A stretch of 64,000 nucleotides of DNA from Planobispora longispora (GCF_016863135.1 NZ_BOOH01000065.1:26369-90368), one strand, 5' to 3'. Numbered from the stretch's first letter, positions 8,341-17,410 are shown. A program made the numbers and translations. The notes: a model not told the origin generated them from the letters alone.

Positions 8341-9159
8341 ATGCCCGGGGACCCGCCGTCCGGGACGCCGCTGTGGGAGGCCGTCGGGCGGGCCCGGATG
8401 TTCGACCTGGCCCAGCCCATGCGCACCGGCATGCCGCAGTCCGCCAACCACCCGCCGTTCCGCATGACGCCGGAACGCCGGCACGGCGACCTGGTCCGCC
8501 CGGACGGCGGCTCGGCGGCCAACGAGATCATCGTGACCGGCGGGCACGTGGGCACCCACGTGGACGCCCTGGCCCACGTCTCCCAGGACGGGCTGCTGCA
8601 CGGCGGGCGTCCCGCGGCCGGGCTCGCCTCGCATCAGGGCTTCGCCGAGCTGGGCATCGACGCCTTCGCGCCCTACGCGGGCCGCTGCGTGCTGCTCGAC
8701 GTCGCCGCCGTGCACGGCGTGGCCACGCTCCCGCCCGGCTACGAGATCACCGCCGGGGACCTGGAGAGGGCCGCCGGCCGCCTGGAGATCCGCGAAGGCG
8801 ACGCCGTGCTGGTCGGCACCGGCTGGTCGCGGCTGTGGGACGACCGCGAGGCGTTCACCGGGCGGCGGGGCGGCGCGCCGGGGCCGGGCGCGGCGGCGGG
8901 GCGCTGGCTGGCCGGGCGGCGGCCGCGCGTGGTGGGCGGCGAGACCATCGCCTTCGAGCACATCGCCCCCGGCCGCGGGCACGCGACGCTGCCGGTCCAC
9001 CGCATCCTGCTGGTGGAGGCGGGGGTGAACATCGTCGAGACCATGCGCCTGGCCGAGGTGCTCGACTCCGGCGCGCGTGAGTTCCTGCTCGTGCTGAACC
9101 CCCTGCCGATCGTCGGGGCGACCGGCGCCCCGGTCCGCCCGCTCGCCTTCGCGGATTGA
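8341..9159 (+). CDS. cyclase family protein (kynurenine formamidase-like metal hydrolase)
   Basis: A 272-residue member of the cyclase family (PF04199-type), which includes kynurenine formamidase, isatin hydrolase and other Mn/Zn amide or lactam hydrolases. The diagnostic metal motif HxGTHxDxxxH is complete at residues 69-79 (HVGTHVDALAH). A Trp-rich GTGWSRLWDD segment and the late INIVET-like element (VNIVETMRLAEV) also fit. The ATG starts one base after the CoA-transferase stop, so translation is coupled. In a cluster with a hydantoinase and an amidase it may open a lactam or amide ring, but the substrate is not evident. Confidence 0.87.
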   Translation: MPGDPPSGTPLWEAVGRARMFDLAQPMRTGMPQSANHPPFRMTPERRHGDLVRPDGGSAANEIIVTGGHVGTHVDALAHVSQDGLLHGGRPAAGLASHQGFAELGIDAFAPYAGRCVLLDVAAVHGVATLPPGYEITAGDLERAAGRLEIREGDAVLVGTGWSRLWDDREAFTGRRGGAPGPGAAAGRWLAGRRPRVVGGETIAFEHIAPGRGHATLPVHRILLVEAGVNIVETMRLAEVLDSGAREFLLVLNPLPIVGATGAPVRPLAFAD

Positions 9160-9213
9160 GCCCCGTCCCCGAGCCCTCCCGCCCGCCGCCCGATCCACCG
9201 GAGGACGAGACGC

Positions 9214-10614
9214 GTGACCACCCATGTGCGCCGCCTGGCGGAGTTCGCGGCGGGCTGCCGCGACGACGGACTGCCCGCCGAGGTGCGCGGCGACGTGACC
9301 GGCCGGGTGCTCGACGTGTTCGGCAACTGTCTCGCGGCCTACGCCGAGCCGGACGGGGACGCCGCACCCGCCGTGCTGCGCGCCGTACGCCGCTGGGGAG
9401 GGACGCCCGAGGCCACGGCCGTCGGCAGCGGCCACCGGCTGCCCGCGCCGTCGGCCGCGCTGGTCAACGGAACCCTCGCGCACGCCCTGGACTTCGACGA
9501 CACCCACCTGCCCTCCGTGCTGCACCCGAGCGCGCCCGTGGTCCCGGCCGCCCTGGCCGCCGCCGAGGCCGCGGGGGCGGACGGCGCCGCGCTGACGGCC
9601 GCCGTCGCGGCGGGCATCGAGGTGTGCAACCGGCTCGGCCTGGCCTCCTACCTGCCCGGGGAGCCCGACTCGTCGTTCTTCGCCCGGGGCCAGCACGCCA
9701 CCTCCATCTGCGGCGCCATCGGCGCGGCCGTCGCCGCCGCGCTGGTGTCCGGACTGGACGCGGAGGGGATCGCGCACGCCGCCGGAGTGGCCGCGAGCAT
9801 GGGCTCCGGGCTGATCGAGGCCAACCGGACCGGGGGCACGGTCAAACGGGCGCACTGCGGCTGGGCGGCCCACGCGGGCGTGTCGGCCGCCGTCCTGGCG
9901 TCCGAGGGGCTGACCGGCCCGCCGACGGTGCTGGAGGGCAGGTTCGGCTTCTTCCAGGCGTGGCTCGGCGGGCGCTTCGACGCCGACGCCCTCCTGTCGG
10001 ACCTGGGCGAACGGTGGGAGCTGCTGCGCACGGTCTACAAGCCCTACCCGTCCAACCACTTCACCCACCCGGCCGTCGACTGCGCGCTGGCGCTGCGGGA
10101 GCGGGGCCTCGACCCGGCGGACGTCGAGGAGGCCGAGCTGGGCGTCCCCGCCCCGGTGCTGCGCACGATCGCCGAGCCGTACGAGGAGAAGGCCAGGCCG
10201 CGCTCGCCGTACCACGCGAAGTTCTCCGGGCCCTACACGGTGGCGGCCGCGCTGCTCGGCGGCGGCGGACTCGGCCTGGCCCCGGACGACTTCGCCGAGC
10301 TGGATCCGGTACGGCTGGCGCTGGCCGGACGGGTGCGGTGCGTGGCCGACGAGCGCGCCTCGGACATCTTCCCGCGGGCGTTCGCCGCCGTCCTGCGCGT
10401 ACGGCTGCGCGACGGCTCGACGATGGAGCACCGGGTGGACTCCTCGCGGGGCGGGCCCGGGCATCCGCTCTCCCCGGCGGAGCTGGAGCTGAAGTTCCGC
10501 GCCAACGCCGGCCGGGCGCTGCCGCCCGAGCGGGCCGGCGCGCTGGCGGAGGCGGTGCGGGCGCTGGGGACGGCGGGATCCGTGACGGATCTGCCGGCGG
10601 CGGCCACGGTATGA
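9214..10614 (+). CDS. MmgE/PrpD family protein, first copy
   Basis: A 466-residue member of the MmgE/PrpD fold, which includes 2-methylcitrate dehydratase, cis-aconitate decarboxylase and iminodisuccinate epimerase. Family signatures are VNGTLAHALDFDDTH near residue 85-100, GQHATSICGAIGAA, KRAHCGWAAHAG and KPYPSNHFTHPAVD. The GTG start at 9214 follows GGAGGA at 9200-9205. It shares only the fold signatures with the other MmgE/PrpD copy at 19026, so the two are distinct paralogues. It ends the plus-strand operon and faces the amidase gene. Activity (dehydratase, decarboxylase or epimerase) cannot be decided by eye. Confidence 0.88.
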   Translation: MTTHVRRLAEFAAGCRDDGLPAEVRGDVTGRVLDVFGNCLAAYAEPDGDAAPAVLRAVRRWGGTPEATAVGSGHRLPAPSAALVNGTLAHALDFDDTHLPSVLHPSAPVVPAALAAAEAAGADGAALTAAVAAGIEVCNRLGLASYLPGEPDSSFFARGQHATSICGAIGAAVAAALVSGLDAEGIAHAAGVAASMGSGLIEANRTGGTVKRAHCGWAAHAGVSAAVLASEGLTGPPTVLEGRFGFFQAWLGGRFDADALLSDLGERWELLRTVYKPYPSNHFTHPAVDCALALRERGLDPADVEEAELGVPAPVLRTIAEPYEEKARPRSPYHAKFSGPYTVAAALLGGGGLGLAPDDFAELDPVRLALAGRVRCVADERASDIFPRAFAAVLRVRLRDGSTMEHRVDSSRGGPGHPLSPAELELKFRANAGRALPPERAGALAEAVRALGTAGSVTDLPAAATV

Positions 10615-10679
10615 GGGCTCCGGCGCCCCGCGCCCGCGGCGGGCGGCCGGATCCGGTCCGCGGCCCGATGGCGGGGCGG

Positions 10680-11957
10680 TCAGCCCCGGGCGCGTTCGAT
10701 CACGAGGGCCGCGGCCAGTGCGACGTGATCCTCCCACGGGCGCGCGATGACCTGCACGGCGCCCGGCCGATCAGCTGCCGTTCCCGACGGCGTGACCACG
10801 ACGGGCGCGCCCGTCAGGCTCCACGGCAGTGTCCAGAGATAGTCGGATTCGATGGATTCCCTCCACGGCGGCGGCTCCGGCGCGACCGGGGTGACGATCA
10901 CGTCCAGGTGGGCGGTGGCGGCGAGCATGCGCCGCCGGAACCGGTCCCAGTCCCACATCACCCGCACGTTCTCCGCACCCGGCAGCCCGCTCCGCCCCCA
11001 GTAGCGGCGCGTCAGCTCCAGCGCCTCCTCCCGCACGTCGGGCACCGGCTCGTCCACCACGCAGGCGCCCGCCTCGGCGAGCGCCGCCACCGCCGACGCG
11101 GTGGCCCCGTGGCCGCCCTCCGCGGTGTGATCTCCGGGCTCGCCGCCCGCCATCGTGCCCACGCGCAGCCCCGCCGTCCCCACCGCGTCCGGGTCGCCCA
11201 GCGGCACGGGCGCCACCCCCGCGTCCAGCCCGTCCGGGCCCGCGATCACGCGCAGCGCGACCGCGAGGTCCCGCACGCTCGACGCCAGCGGCCCGATGAC
11301 GGTCCTGCCGTCCTCCAGCGCGCCGCAGCGCGGGAAGTGCCCGGTCAACGGCACCCGGCCGAACGTCGGCTTCAATCCCGCGACGCCGCACCACGCCGCC
11401 GGCAGCCGTATGCTGCCGCCCGAGTCGCTGCCCAGTCCGAGCGGCACCGCTCCCGCGCCCACCAGCGCCGCCGTTCCCGACGACGAGCCGCCGGGGGCGC
11501 GCGCCGGGTCGAACGGGTTCCTCGTACGGCCGTGCAGGGGGTTGTCCGCCATGGCGCTGCTGATGGCGACGACGATCGCGCCCGCGGCGCGCAGCCGGGC
11601 CACCGCGGTGGCGTCCGCGCCCGGCCGCCGTCCGGGGCTTCCCACGTGGCTCCCCGTCGCGCCCGTGACCGGCAGGCCCGCCACGTCGATCCAGTCCTTG
11701 ACCGTGACGGGAACACCCTCCAGTGGCCCGCCCTCGCCCGCCCGCAGCCGCCGGTCGGCCTCCGCAGCCTCGGCCAGGCTCCGCTCCGGGTCGGTCGCGG
11801 CCACCCCGCCGACGGTCTCCCGGAGATCCGCCAACCGGTCCAGCACGTCGCGCACGGTCTCGGCGGCCGTCGTCTCACCCGACGCGTAGCGGCGTACGAG
11901 ATCGAGCGCGCTCGGCATCATCTCCGCATCGTAAATCCGCGCTCCCCGGCGGGGCAT
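10680..11957 (-). CDS. amidase signature family hydrolase
   Basis: A Ser-cisSer-Lys amidase of about 425 residues. The triad region is visible: Lys in VPVTVKDWIDVAG, the cis-Ser in GGSSSGTAALVG, and the nucleophile region GSDSGGSIRLPAAWCGVAGLKPT. It hydrolyses an amide to acid plus ammonia; GatA function is unlikely because no gatB or gatC lies nearby and the C-terminus differs. The start is uncertain: ATG at 11957 has no clear ribosome site, and ATG at 11921 or 11918 would drop 12-13 residues without touching conserved sequence. It stands alone on the minus strand inside the catabolic island and is convergent with MmgE/PrpD. Confidence 0.87.
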   Translation of the reverse strand: MPRRGARIYDAEMMPSALDLVRRYASGETTAAETVRDVLDRLADLRETVGGVAATDPERSLAEAAEADRRLRAGEGGPLEGVPVTVKDWIDVAGLPVTGATGSHVGSPGRRPGADATAVARLRAAGAIVVAISSAMADNPLHGRTRNPFDPARAPGGSSSGTAALVGAGAVPLGLGSDSGGSIRLPAAWCGVAGLKPTFGRVPLTGHFPRCGALEDGRTVIGPLASSVRDLAVALRVIAGPDGLDAGVAPVPLGDPDAVGTAGLRVGTMAGGEPGDHTAEGGHGATASAVAALAEAGACVVDEPVPDVREEALELTRRYWGRSGLPGAENVRVMWDWDRFRRRMLAATAHLDVIVTPVAPEPPPWRESIESDYLWTLPWSLTGAPVVVTPSGTAADRPGAVQVIARPWEDHVALAAALVIERARG

Positions 11958-12073
11958 TCCGATTACCGCGCGACGGCCCGTCGGCGCGGGCCCTCAGGGA
12001 TGTCCGCGATCCCCTGATCGATCATGCGGTGGGCGAGGCGTACGGCGGAGATGGGACACTCCGACCCGTGCGG

Positions 12074-14194
12074 ATGGATCATCTGGAGACATTGCTGGGC
12101 GGCCCGCTGCCCGGGCGGCCCCTGGAACTCTCGTGGGTCACCAGACGGTGGCAGGACGTCCGGCAGCGGGGTGCGCCGAACCCCCGTCCGCGGGGTGCGC
12201 GCCGCATCGCCACCGGTGTGCTCGACGGGCACGCCGTGCTGATGGCCGCCTCCGCTTCCGACGTCCAGGCGTGGGACCTGGGCACCCGCGAGCGGCTGCC
12301 GATCGTTCTGGATCACGGGGATCATGACGTGACCGCGCTGGCGGCGGTGTCGCGCGGCGAGGATCTCGTCGCGGTCACCGGCTGCGCCGACGGTTCGGTG
12401 CACAGCTGGGACGTGCGCACCGGCCGGAGGCTGGGGCCGCCCATCACGGCGGCGCAGCGGGGAATGACACCGCCTTCGCCGTGCTTGCCGCGGGACAACG
12501 TCGTCGAGGTGCTGGCGGCGGTCGTGCTCGACGACCGGTTCGTGGCTCTGGCAGGCGGCTGGTGGCGGCGCGTCGAGCTCTGGGACCTGGAGACCGCACA
12601 GAGACTCGAAACGGTCCTGGACGACGATGACCGCGTCGGAGACGCCTTCCTGCACGGCATCGAGACGCTGACGGCCGCGGTGGTCGGCGGGCGGCCGGTG
12701 GCCGTCACCGGCGGCCCCGAGCCGAGTCGCGTCTGGGACCTGCGGACGGGGGGCGGCTTCGTGCCCTCGCCGCAGACCGGTCCCCTTCCACCGCTGCCCG
12801 TCGCCGATGTGCGGGCGGCGGCGCTCACCGTCGTGGACGGTCGGCCGGTCGCGGTGACGGGCGACGCGGAGGGGGACGTGCGGCGGTGGGACCTGCGCAC
12901 CGGGCAGGAGGCCGGGCCGCCGCTGCGGGGCCATGCCGGGGCGGTGAACTCGGTCGCCGTCGCGGTCGTGGACGGGCGGCCGGTCGCGGTCACCGGAGGC
13001 GATGACAGCACGGTCCGCCTGTGGGACGTGGCGACGGGCGAGGAGACGTCCGCTCCGTTCCGGGTCCACTGCGGAAAAATCGAGCAGGTCGCCATCGCCC
13101 GCATCGCCGAAGAGCCCGTCGCGATCTCTCTGTCCGAGGGTGACCTGCGGGTCTGGAACGTCCGCGGCGGCCCTTCCGCCCCCGCCGCGGCCGGATCCGG
13201 CAGCACGGTGCGGAGGCTGGCCACTGCGATGGTGGACGGGGAGCCGGTGGTCGTCGTCTCCGCCGGGGACCACGTCGCCTCCGGCTGGAGACCCGAGGTG
13301 CGGATACACGACCTGCGCTGGGAGGGCGAGGTATGGGCATGCGACCTGCGGACCGGCAGGCCTCGACCCCTGCGGCTGGCCGGCGTCGGCGATGCCATGA
13401 CCATCGCGACGGTCGGAGAAGAGCCGGTCGTCGTGGCGGGAGTGGGGGGCGGGGCCGCCGGGGCGTGGAGCCTGCGCACCGGACGGCGGGTCGCCTCGCT
13501 GAGCGCGGGTGGCGGGGACGCGCGCGCGGCGGCCGCGACCGTCGTGGACGGCCGCGCCGTCGTCCTCACCCTTCACGCCAAGTCCATCCGCATGGCGGAT
13601 CTGAGCACCGGTGAACTCCTGAAGGAGACGCCCCTGGGGGAATTGTGGGGGTTCGATCTCGCATGCGTGACGGTGGACGGCCGACCTCTCGCCGTGACGC
13701 TGGCCGTACCCGACCGTGAAGACGGCCCGCAGACACAGGTGTGGGACCTGCGTTCGCTCAGCGTCGACGGGGTCCTGGGGGATGACTTCTGGGTGGTCTA
13801 CCTCGACGCCTTCGCCGTCGCCTCTCCGACCGGCGATCCCGTAGTGATCATGAACGACGGCGACGGTGACGGCGCGATCAGAGCCTGGGACCTGCGTACG
13901 GGCGAACCCGGCCCTCCTCTCCCGGGGCCGGTCGCCGACCCTGCGACAGCGGAGGCGTTCGGATGGGACGGGGAAACGAGAATCGGCAACGCCACGGCGA
14001 TCGCCGCGGACCCGGGGAGCGACACCCTCGCGGTGGCCGTGGAAAGCGGCGCGGTGCTGCTGTGGGACGGTCCCGGGCGCCGGCCGTACGCCGGGGTGGT
14101 GTTCCCTCTCCCTCCCCGTGCTCTGGCCTGGGGCCCGGGAGGCGAGCTGGTGGTCGGCTTCGGCCGGGACGTCGCGGTGCTTCACCGATCGTGA
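12074..14194 (+). CDS. WD40 repeat beta-propeller protein
   Basis: A roughly 706-residue protein made almost entirely of WD40-like repeats, for example AVTGGDDSTVRLWDVATGEE and AVTGDAEGDVRRWDLRTGQE, recurring about every 50-70 residues and giving perhaps two seven-bladed propellers. Many blades contain the phrase VVDGRPVAVTG. No kinase, helicase or caspase domain is fused, and no signal peptide or membrane helix is seen, so it is probably a cytosolic scaffold. The start is uncertain: GTG 12068 or ATG 12074, both just before the conserved MDHLETLLGG, with no clear ribosome site (possibly leaderless). The frame is open further upstream but overlaps the amidase promoter. It has no obvious functional link to the metabolic genes around it. 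Confidence 0.8.
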   Translation: MDHLETLLGGPLPGRPLELSWVTRRWQDVRQRGAPNPRPRGARRIATGVLDGHAVLMAASASDVQAWDLGTRERLPIVLDHGDHDVTALAAVSRGEDLVAVTGCADGSVHSWDVRTGRRLGPPITAAQRGMTPPSPCLPRDNVVEVLAAVVLDDRFVALAGGWWRRVELWDLETAQRLETVLDDDDRVGDAFLHGIETLTAAVVGGRPVAVTGGPEPSRVWDLRTGGGFVPSPQTGPLPPLPVADVRAAALTVVDGRPVAVTGDAEGDVRRWDLRTGQEAGPPLRGHAGAVNSVAVAVVDGRPVAVTGGDDSTVRLWDVATGEETSAPFRVHCGKIEQVAIARIAEEPVAISLSEGDLRVWNVRGGPSAPAAAGSGSTVRRLATAMVDGEPVVVVSAGDHVASGWRPEVRIHDLRWEGEVWACDLRTGRPRPLRLAGVGDAMTIATVGEEPVVVAGVGGGAAGAWSLRTGRRVASLSAGGGDARAAAATVVDGRAVVLTLHAKSIRMADLSTGELLKETPLGELWGFDLACVTVDGRPLAVTLAVPDREDGPQTQVWDLRSLSVDGVLGDDFWVVYLDAFAVASPTGDPVVIMNDGDGDGAIRAWDLRTGEPGPPLPGPVADPATAEAFGWDGETRIGNATAIAADPGSDTLAVAVESGAVLLWDGPGRRPYAGVVFPLPPRALAWGPGGELVVGFGRDVAVLHRS

Positions 14195-14230
14195 TCGTGC
14201 TCGCGTCTGGGGGTGGACGGCGGCGCCTGC

Positions 14231-15289
14231 TCAGACGGGCGCTCGTGAGGGATCCCCGGGGGCACCGGGCCACCGGGACGCCGCGGCCAGGGTCCGGCGG
14301 GCCTGGCGGATCACGGCCTCGTCGACCATGCGGCCCGCGTCGTCGAGCACCACGCCCGTCCCGGACGCCTCGAAGCGCTCGACCAGCCGCCGGGCCCGTT
14401 CGAGCTCCTCGCCGGTCGGGGTGAACACCTCGTTGACCACGGCGATCTGGGCGGGGTGGACGCAGGCCCGGCCGCGGAAGCCGAGCCGTCTCAGCGCCAG
14501 GGTCGAGGCGCGCAACCGGTCCAGGTCGCGGAAGTCGGTGCTGACCGGGCCGAGCGGCGGGGCGATCCGCGCGGCGGCGCTCGCCAGCACCACCTGGGAC
14601 CGCGCCCACAGCAGCTCCCGCTCGTCGGGACCGGGCTCCACACCGAGATCCGCCCGCAGGTCGGCCTCGCCGAGCTGGAGCCGGACCACCCGGGGCGCCC
14701 GGGCGATCTCGGCGGCGGCGAGGACGGCGGCGCCGCTCTCCAGCAGCGGGCACACGCCGATCCAGGGGGCGCCGCCGAGGACCGCGTCCACGGCGGCCAG
14801 TTCGGCGGCCGACTCCGTCTTGGCCACGCACACGCCGGTCACACCGGGCAGGGCCACCGCCCGCAGATCCTCGTGGCCGGCCTCACCGGGGTTGACCCGG
14901 ACCCAGATCTCACGGGAACCGGCGGTACGGCCTCCGCCGCCGCGCCGGAGGTGCTCCCGGGGTCCCCCGGCAGCCCCGGCGTCCTCGGAACCGTCCTCGG
15001 CACCGCCGCCGGTTCCGGCGACGCGGGGAAGCGAGTTCAGCCATTCGGCGACGGCGGCGCGGGCGCGGTCCTTGCCCGCGGGCGGGACGGCGTCCTCCAG
15101 GTCCACGATCAGCGCGTCGGCGCCGCGGCCGAGTGCTCCGGCCAGCTTCTCCGGGCTGTCCCCGGGAACGTAGAGGGCCGACCTCACCGCAGCCGCCCCG
15201 GCCCCGCGTACAGCGCCCGCCCCGGCCCCGCGTACAGCGCCCGCCCCGGCCCCGCCCGTTCCGGTCCCGCGCGCCCCGATCTCATCCAC
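14231..15289 (-). CDS. HpcH/HpaI (CitE-like) acyl-CoA lyase with repetitive N-terminus
   Basis: CitE/HpcH TIM-barrel lyase, which cleaves beta-hydroxyacyl-CoA or citramalyl/malyl-CoA-type C-C bonds with Mg. Core motifs: SALYVPGDSPEKLAGA, DALIVDLEDAVPP, an RVN segment (WVRVNPGE), LGEADLRADLG and the late RACVHPAQIAVVNEVF, all typical of CitE-like proteins. Two oddities: residues ~12-36 are a GAGAGAVR-type 8-residue repeat before the true fold, and a Gly-rich insert of about 35 residues (GTGGGAEDGSEDAG and on) sits between strands, so the length is 352 rather than about 280. A shorter start near residue 36 is possible. It is last in the long minus-strand operon, 51 bp after the DUF35 gene. Confidence 0.87.
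   Translation of the reverse strand: MDEIGARGTGTGGAGAGAVRGAGAGAVRGAGAAAVRSALYVPGDSPEKLAGALGRGADALIVDLEDAVPPAGKDRARAAVAEWLNSLPRVAGTGGGAEDGSEDAGAAGGPREHLRRGGGGRTAGSREIWVRVNPGEAGHEDLRAVALPGVTGVCVAKTESAAELAAVDAVLGGAPWIGVCPLLESGAAVLAAAEIARAPRVVRLQLGEADLRADLGVEPGPDERELLWARSQVVLASAAARIAPPLGPVSTDFRDLDRLRASTLALRRLGFRGRACVHPAQIAVVNEVFTPTGEELERARRLVERFEASGTGVVLDDAGRMVDEAVIRQARRTLAAASRWPGAPGDPSRAPV
15184..15255. repeat. 24-bp coding tandem repeat in the lyase N-terminus
   Basis: A 24-bp unit (core CCGCGTACAGCGCCCGCCCC) is repeated in frame about three times, encoding GAGAGAVR, GAGAGAVR and GAGAAAVR. GTACAGCGCC recurs at 15208 and 15232, exactly 24 bp apart. The repeats sit before the conserved lyase fold and may be translated or may lie upstream of the real start. 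Confidence 0.85.
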
Positions 15290-15340
15290 CGCGACGGGCC
15301 GCGGAGCAGCCGTCGGCCGGCCACCGGTCCGAGGTCCATC

Positions 15341-15724
15341 TCACTCCTTTTCGAACACGGGGAGGCGGCGGCCGTCGCCGACGGGACGCCAGGTCAGCCG
15401 GACGGGCTCGTCGCAGCGCCAGTCGTCCGGCGCGGCGCCGACCAGGTTGGTCAGCAGGACCGGGCCCTCGGCCAGCCGCACCCGGGCCACGACGTAGGGC
15501 GCCTGCGGCTCCGGGAACGGGGAACGGTGCACGACCGTGAAGGAGTCGACGACGCCCCTGCCCGCGGACTCCGTCCAGGTCAGGTCCGTCGAACCGCAGG
15601 CGGCGCAGAGCGCGCGCGGGTAGTGCTGCGCGCGGCGGCAGGCCCCGCACCTCTGCAGCAGCAGGCTCCCCCGGCGGGTGGCCTCCCACCACGGCGCGGT
15701 GATCTCGTCGGCCGGGATCGTCAC
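15341..15724 (-). CDS. DUF35 Zn-ribbon/OB-fold protein
   Basis: A 127-residue DUF35-type protein: N-terminal helix (PWWEATRRGSLLLQRC), a rubredoxin-like zinc ribbon with CGAC and CAAC knuckles spaced as CxxC-x13-CxxC, then an OB-fold (SFTVVHRSPFPEPQAPYVVA onward). Such proteins are acyl-CoA-binding partners of thiolase-fold enzymes, for example the ChsH2 C-terminal domain with the Ltp2 aldolase. The GTG start at 15724 overlaps the thiolase stop by 4 bp (GTGA), so the two are translationally coupled, which fits an obligate complex. Confidence 0.9.
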   Translation of the reverse strand: MTIPADEITAPWWEATRRGSLLLQRCGACRRAQHYPRALCAACGSTDLTWTESAGRGVVDSFTVVHRSPFPEPQAPYVVARVRLAEGPVLLTNLVGAAPDDWRCDEPVRLTWRPVGDGRRLPVFEKE

Positions 15725-16869
15725 CGGTCCACCCCCAGCAGCACGGTGGCGTGGGTCGAGAAGACGCCGCCGGTGCCGTGGGCCAGCGCGACCTCCGCGC
15801 CGGGGACCTGGCGGTCGCCGCACTCGCCGCGGAGCTGGCGCACCGCCTCCACCAGCAGCAGCAGGCCGTACATGCCGGGATGGCAGTAGGACAGGCCGCC
15901 GCCGTTGGTGTTGAGCGGGAAGGCCCCGCCCGGCCGGATGCGGCCGCCGCCCACGAAGCCCGCCGCCTCGCCCGGCCCGCAGAAACCCAGCCCTTCCAGG
16001 GTCATCAGCACGGTGATGGTGAAGGAGTCGTACACCTCGGCGACGTCGACGTCCCCGGGGCCGAGCCCGGCCATCGCGAAGGCCCTGCGGCCCGAGCCGA
16101 TCGAGCCGGGCCGGAGCAGGTCGTCCGGGGCGGCCATGCCGGCGTTGGTCGTCGACTCGCCGTAGCCGAGCACGACGACCGGGTCCGGGCGCAGGTCGCG
16201 GGCGCGTTCCAGCGACGTCAGCACGATCGCGCCGCCGCCGTCGGTGACCAGGCAGCAGTCGGCCGCGGTCAGCGGCGACGACACCATGGGCGCGGCCAGC
16301 ACCTCGTCCACGGTGAGGGGGCCCGCGCCGTACCGGAAGGCCGCGGGGTTGCGCAGCGCCCACTCGCGCGCGGCGACCGCGATCTCGGCCAGGTGCTCCC
16401 GCCGCGCGCCGTGCACGTGCAGGTAGCGCTGGGCGGCCATCGCGTAGTGCGACAGCGGGAACAGCGGGCCGTACGGCGTCTCGAACTGGGCCTGGGGCGT
16501 GTGCGTCTCCGCCGCCCCGGCGAGCGACCGGGACCGGGCGCTGCGCTGGTCGGAGCCGTGGGAGATCAGCACGGTCGAGCACTGCCCGGCCCCGATGGCC
16601 TGCGCGGCCCGTGCCACGTACATCTCGAAGGCCGAACCCCCGGCGAACGTGGAGTCCGTCCAAGCGGGCTCGATCCCGAGGTACTCGGCCACCTGGGCGG
16701 CCGAGAAGCGGGACGCCCCCGCCGTGGCCAGGCCGTCCACGTCCGCGAGGCAGAGACCGGCGTCGGCCAGCGCCCGGGTGACGGCCTGGGCCTGCAGGTG
16801 CAGGATCGACTTGCCCGTCGCCCCGAGGTCGGACTCGGCGGCTCCGACGACGGCCACGGCCGTGCTCAC
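15721..16869 (-). CDS. thiolase-fold protein (SCP-x/Ltp2-like), probable retro-aldolase or lipid-transfer type
   Basis: A 382-residue thiolase-superfamily protein. It starts at GTG 16869 (VSTAVAVVGAAESDLG, the family start); the frame stays open upstream but would overlap the MaoC gene and lacks conserved sequence. Where true thiolases carry the nucleophilic Cys the sequence reads TDSTFAGGSAFEMYV, with no Cys. The C-terminal part (FPLNTNGGGLSYCHPGMYG, then LAHGTGGVFSTH) resembles the SCP-x/Ltp2 group, in which DUF35-partnered members split beta-hydroxyacyl-CoA by retro-aldol cleavage. The coupled DUF35 gene and split MaoC pair match that arrangement. True thiolysis therefore looks unlikely, although the Cys loss was judged by eye. 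Confidence 0.82.
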   Translation of the reverse strand: MSTAVAVVGAAESDLGATGKSILHLQAQAVTRALADAGLCLADVDGLATAGASRFSAAQVAEYLGIEPAWTDSTFAGGSAFEMYVARAAQAIGAGQCSTVLISHGSDQRSARSRSLAGAAETHTPQAQFETPYGPLFPLSHYAMAAQRYLHVHGARREHLAEIAVAAREWALRNPAAFRYGAGPLTVDEVLAAPMVSSPLTAADCCLVTDGGGAIVLTSLERARDLRPDPVVVLGYGESTTNAGMAAPDDLLRPGSIGSGRRAFAMAGLGPGDVDVAEVYDSFTITVLMTLEGLGFCGPGEAAGFVGGGRIRPGGAFPLNTNGGGLSYCHPGMYGLLLLVEAVRQLRGECGDRQVPGAEVALAHGTGGVFSTHATVLLGVDR

Positions 16870-16969
16870 CGCCACCGCCCCCTCTCCCGGCCCGCCCCTC
16901 CGGCACGATCCCGCTCCGGTCTCCCGACCCGCCCTCTCCCCCGGCCCGCGATCCGATTCCTCCGGCTCG

Positions 16970-17410
16970 TCATCGGACCGCCACCGTGGCCCCGGCCGGG
17001 GCGACGGCGACACGCCCGTCGCCGGCCACCTCGACCCTCTGCTCCACGATCAGCACGCCGTCCTCCGCCGCGGTGACCCGCCCGGTGCAGCGCACGGTCT
17101 CACCGGCGAACACCATGCTCCGGAAGCGGAGGCGCAGCCGGAGGATCCGGGCCCGGGGGCCGAGCCAGTCCTGGAGCTGCTCGGCCAGGAGCGCCCCGAA
17201 GACCTGGCCGTCGACGACCGGGGCGGGCAGCCCCCTGGCCGCCGCGTAGCCGGGGTCGTAGTGGAGCCGGTGCCAGTCCCAGGTCGCCCCGGCGTAAGCG
17301 ATCATGTCGGGCAGCTCGATCCGCCGCTCCAGCGCCGGCACCTCGGCGCCGGCCTCCGGCATGACGCCCCCGGCGGCACGGGGATCGGGGTCTCCTCGTC
17401 TCTCCGTCAC
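16970..17410 (-). CDS. MaoC-like hot-dog (de)hydratase subunit, C-terminal type
   Basis: A 146-residue single hot-dog protein. The hydratase-type motif is recognisable as YAGATWDWHRLHYDPGYA, with Asp and His spaced as in MaoC enzymes (D-x-x-x-x-H-x-D), followed by PAPVVDGQVFGALLAEQL and the late RFRSMVFAGETVRC strand. It overlaps the stop of the neighbouring MaoC-N gene by 4 bp (GTGA), so the two probably form a heteromer that hydrates or dehydrates an acyl-CoA. There is a 100-bp gap before the thiolase start. Confidence 0.88.
   Translation of the reverse strand: MTERRGDPDPRAAGGVMPEAGAEVPALERRIELPDMIAYAGATWDWHRLHYDPGYAAARGLPAPVVDGQVFGALLAEQLQDWLGPRARILRLRLRFRSMVFAGETVRCTGRVTAAEDGVLIVEQRVEVAGDGRVAVAPAGATVAVR

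Noticed and set aside
9156..12017. A 953-codon plus-strand frame overlapping MmgE/PrpD and the amidase
   Set aside because: It overlaps two well-supported genes in other frames and is an Arg/Gly-rich shadow.
12024..12242. A 72-codon frame beginning at 12024
   Set aside because: It overlaps the start of the WD40 gene in another frame and has no features of its own.
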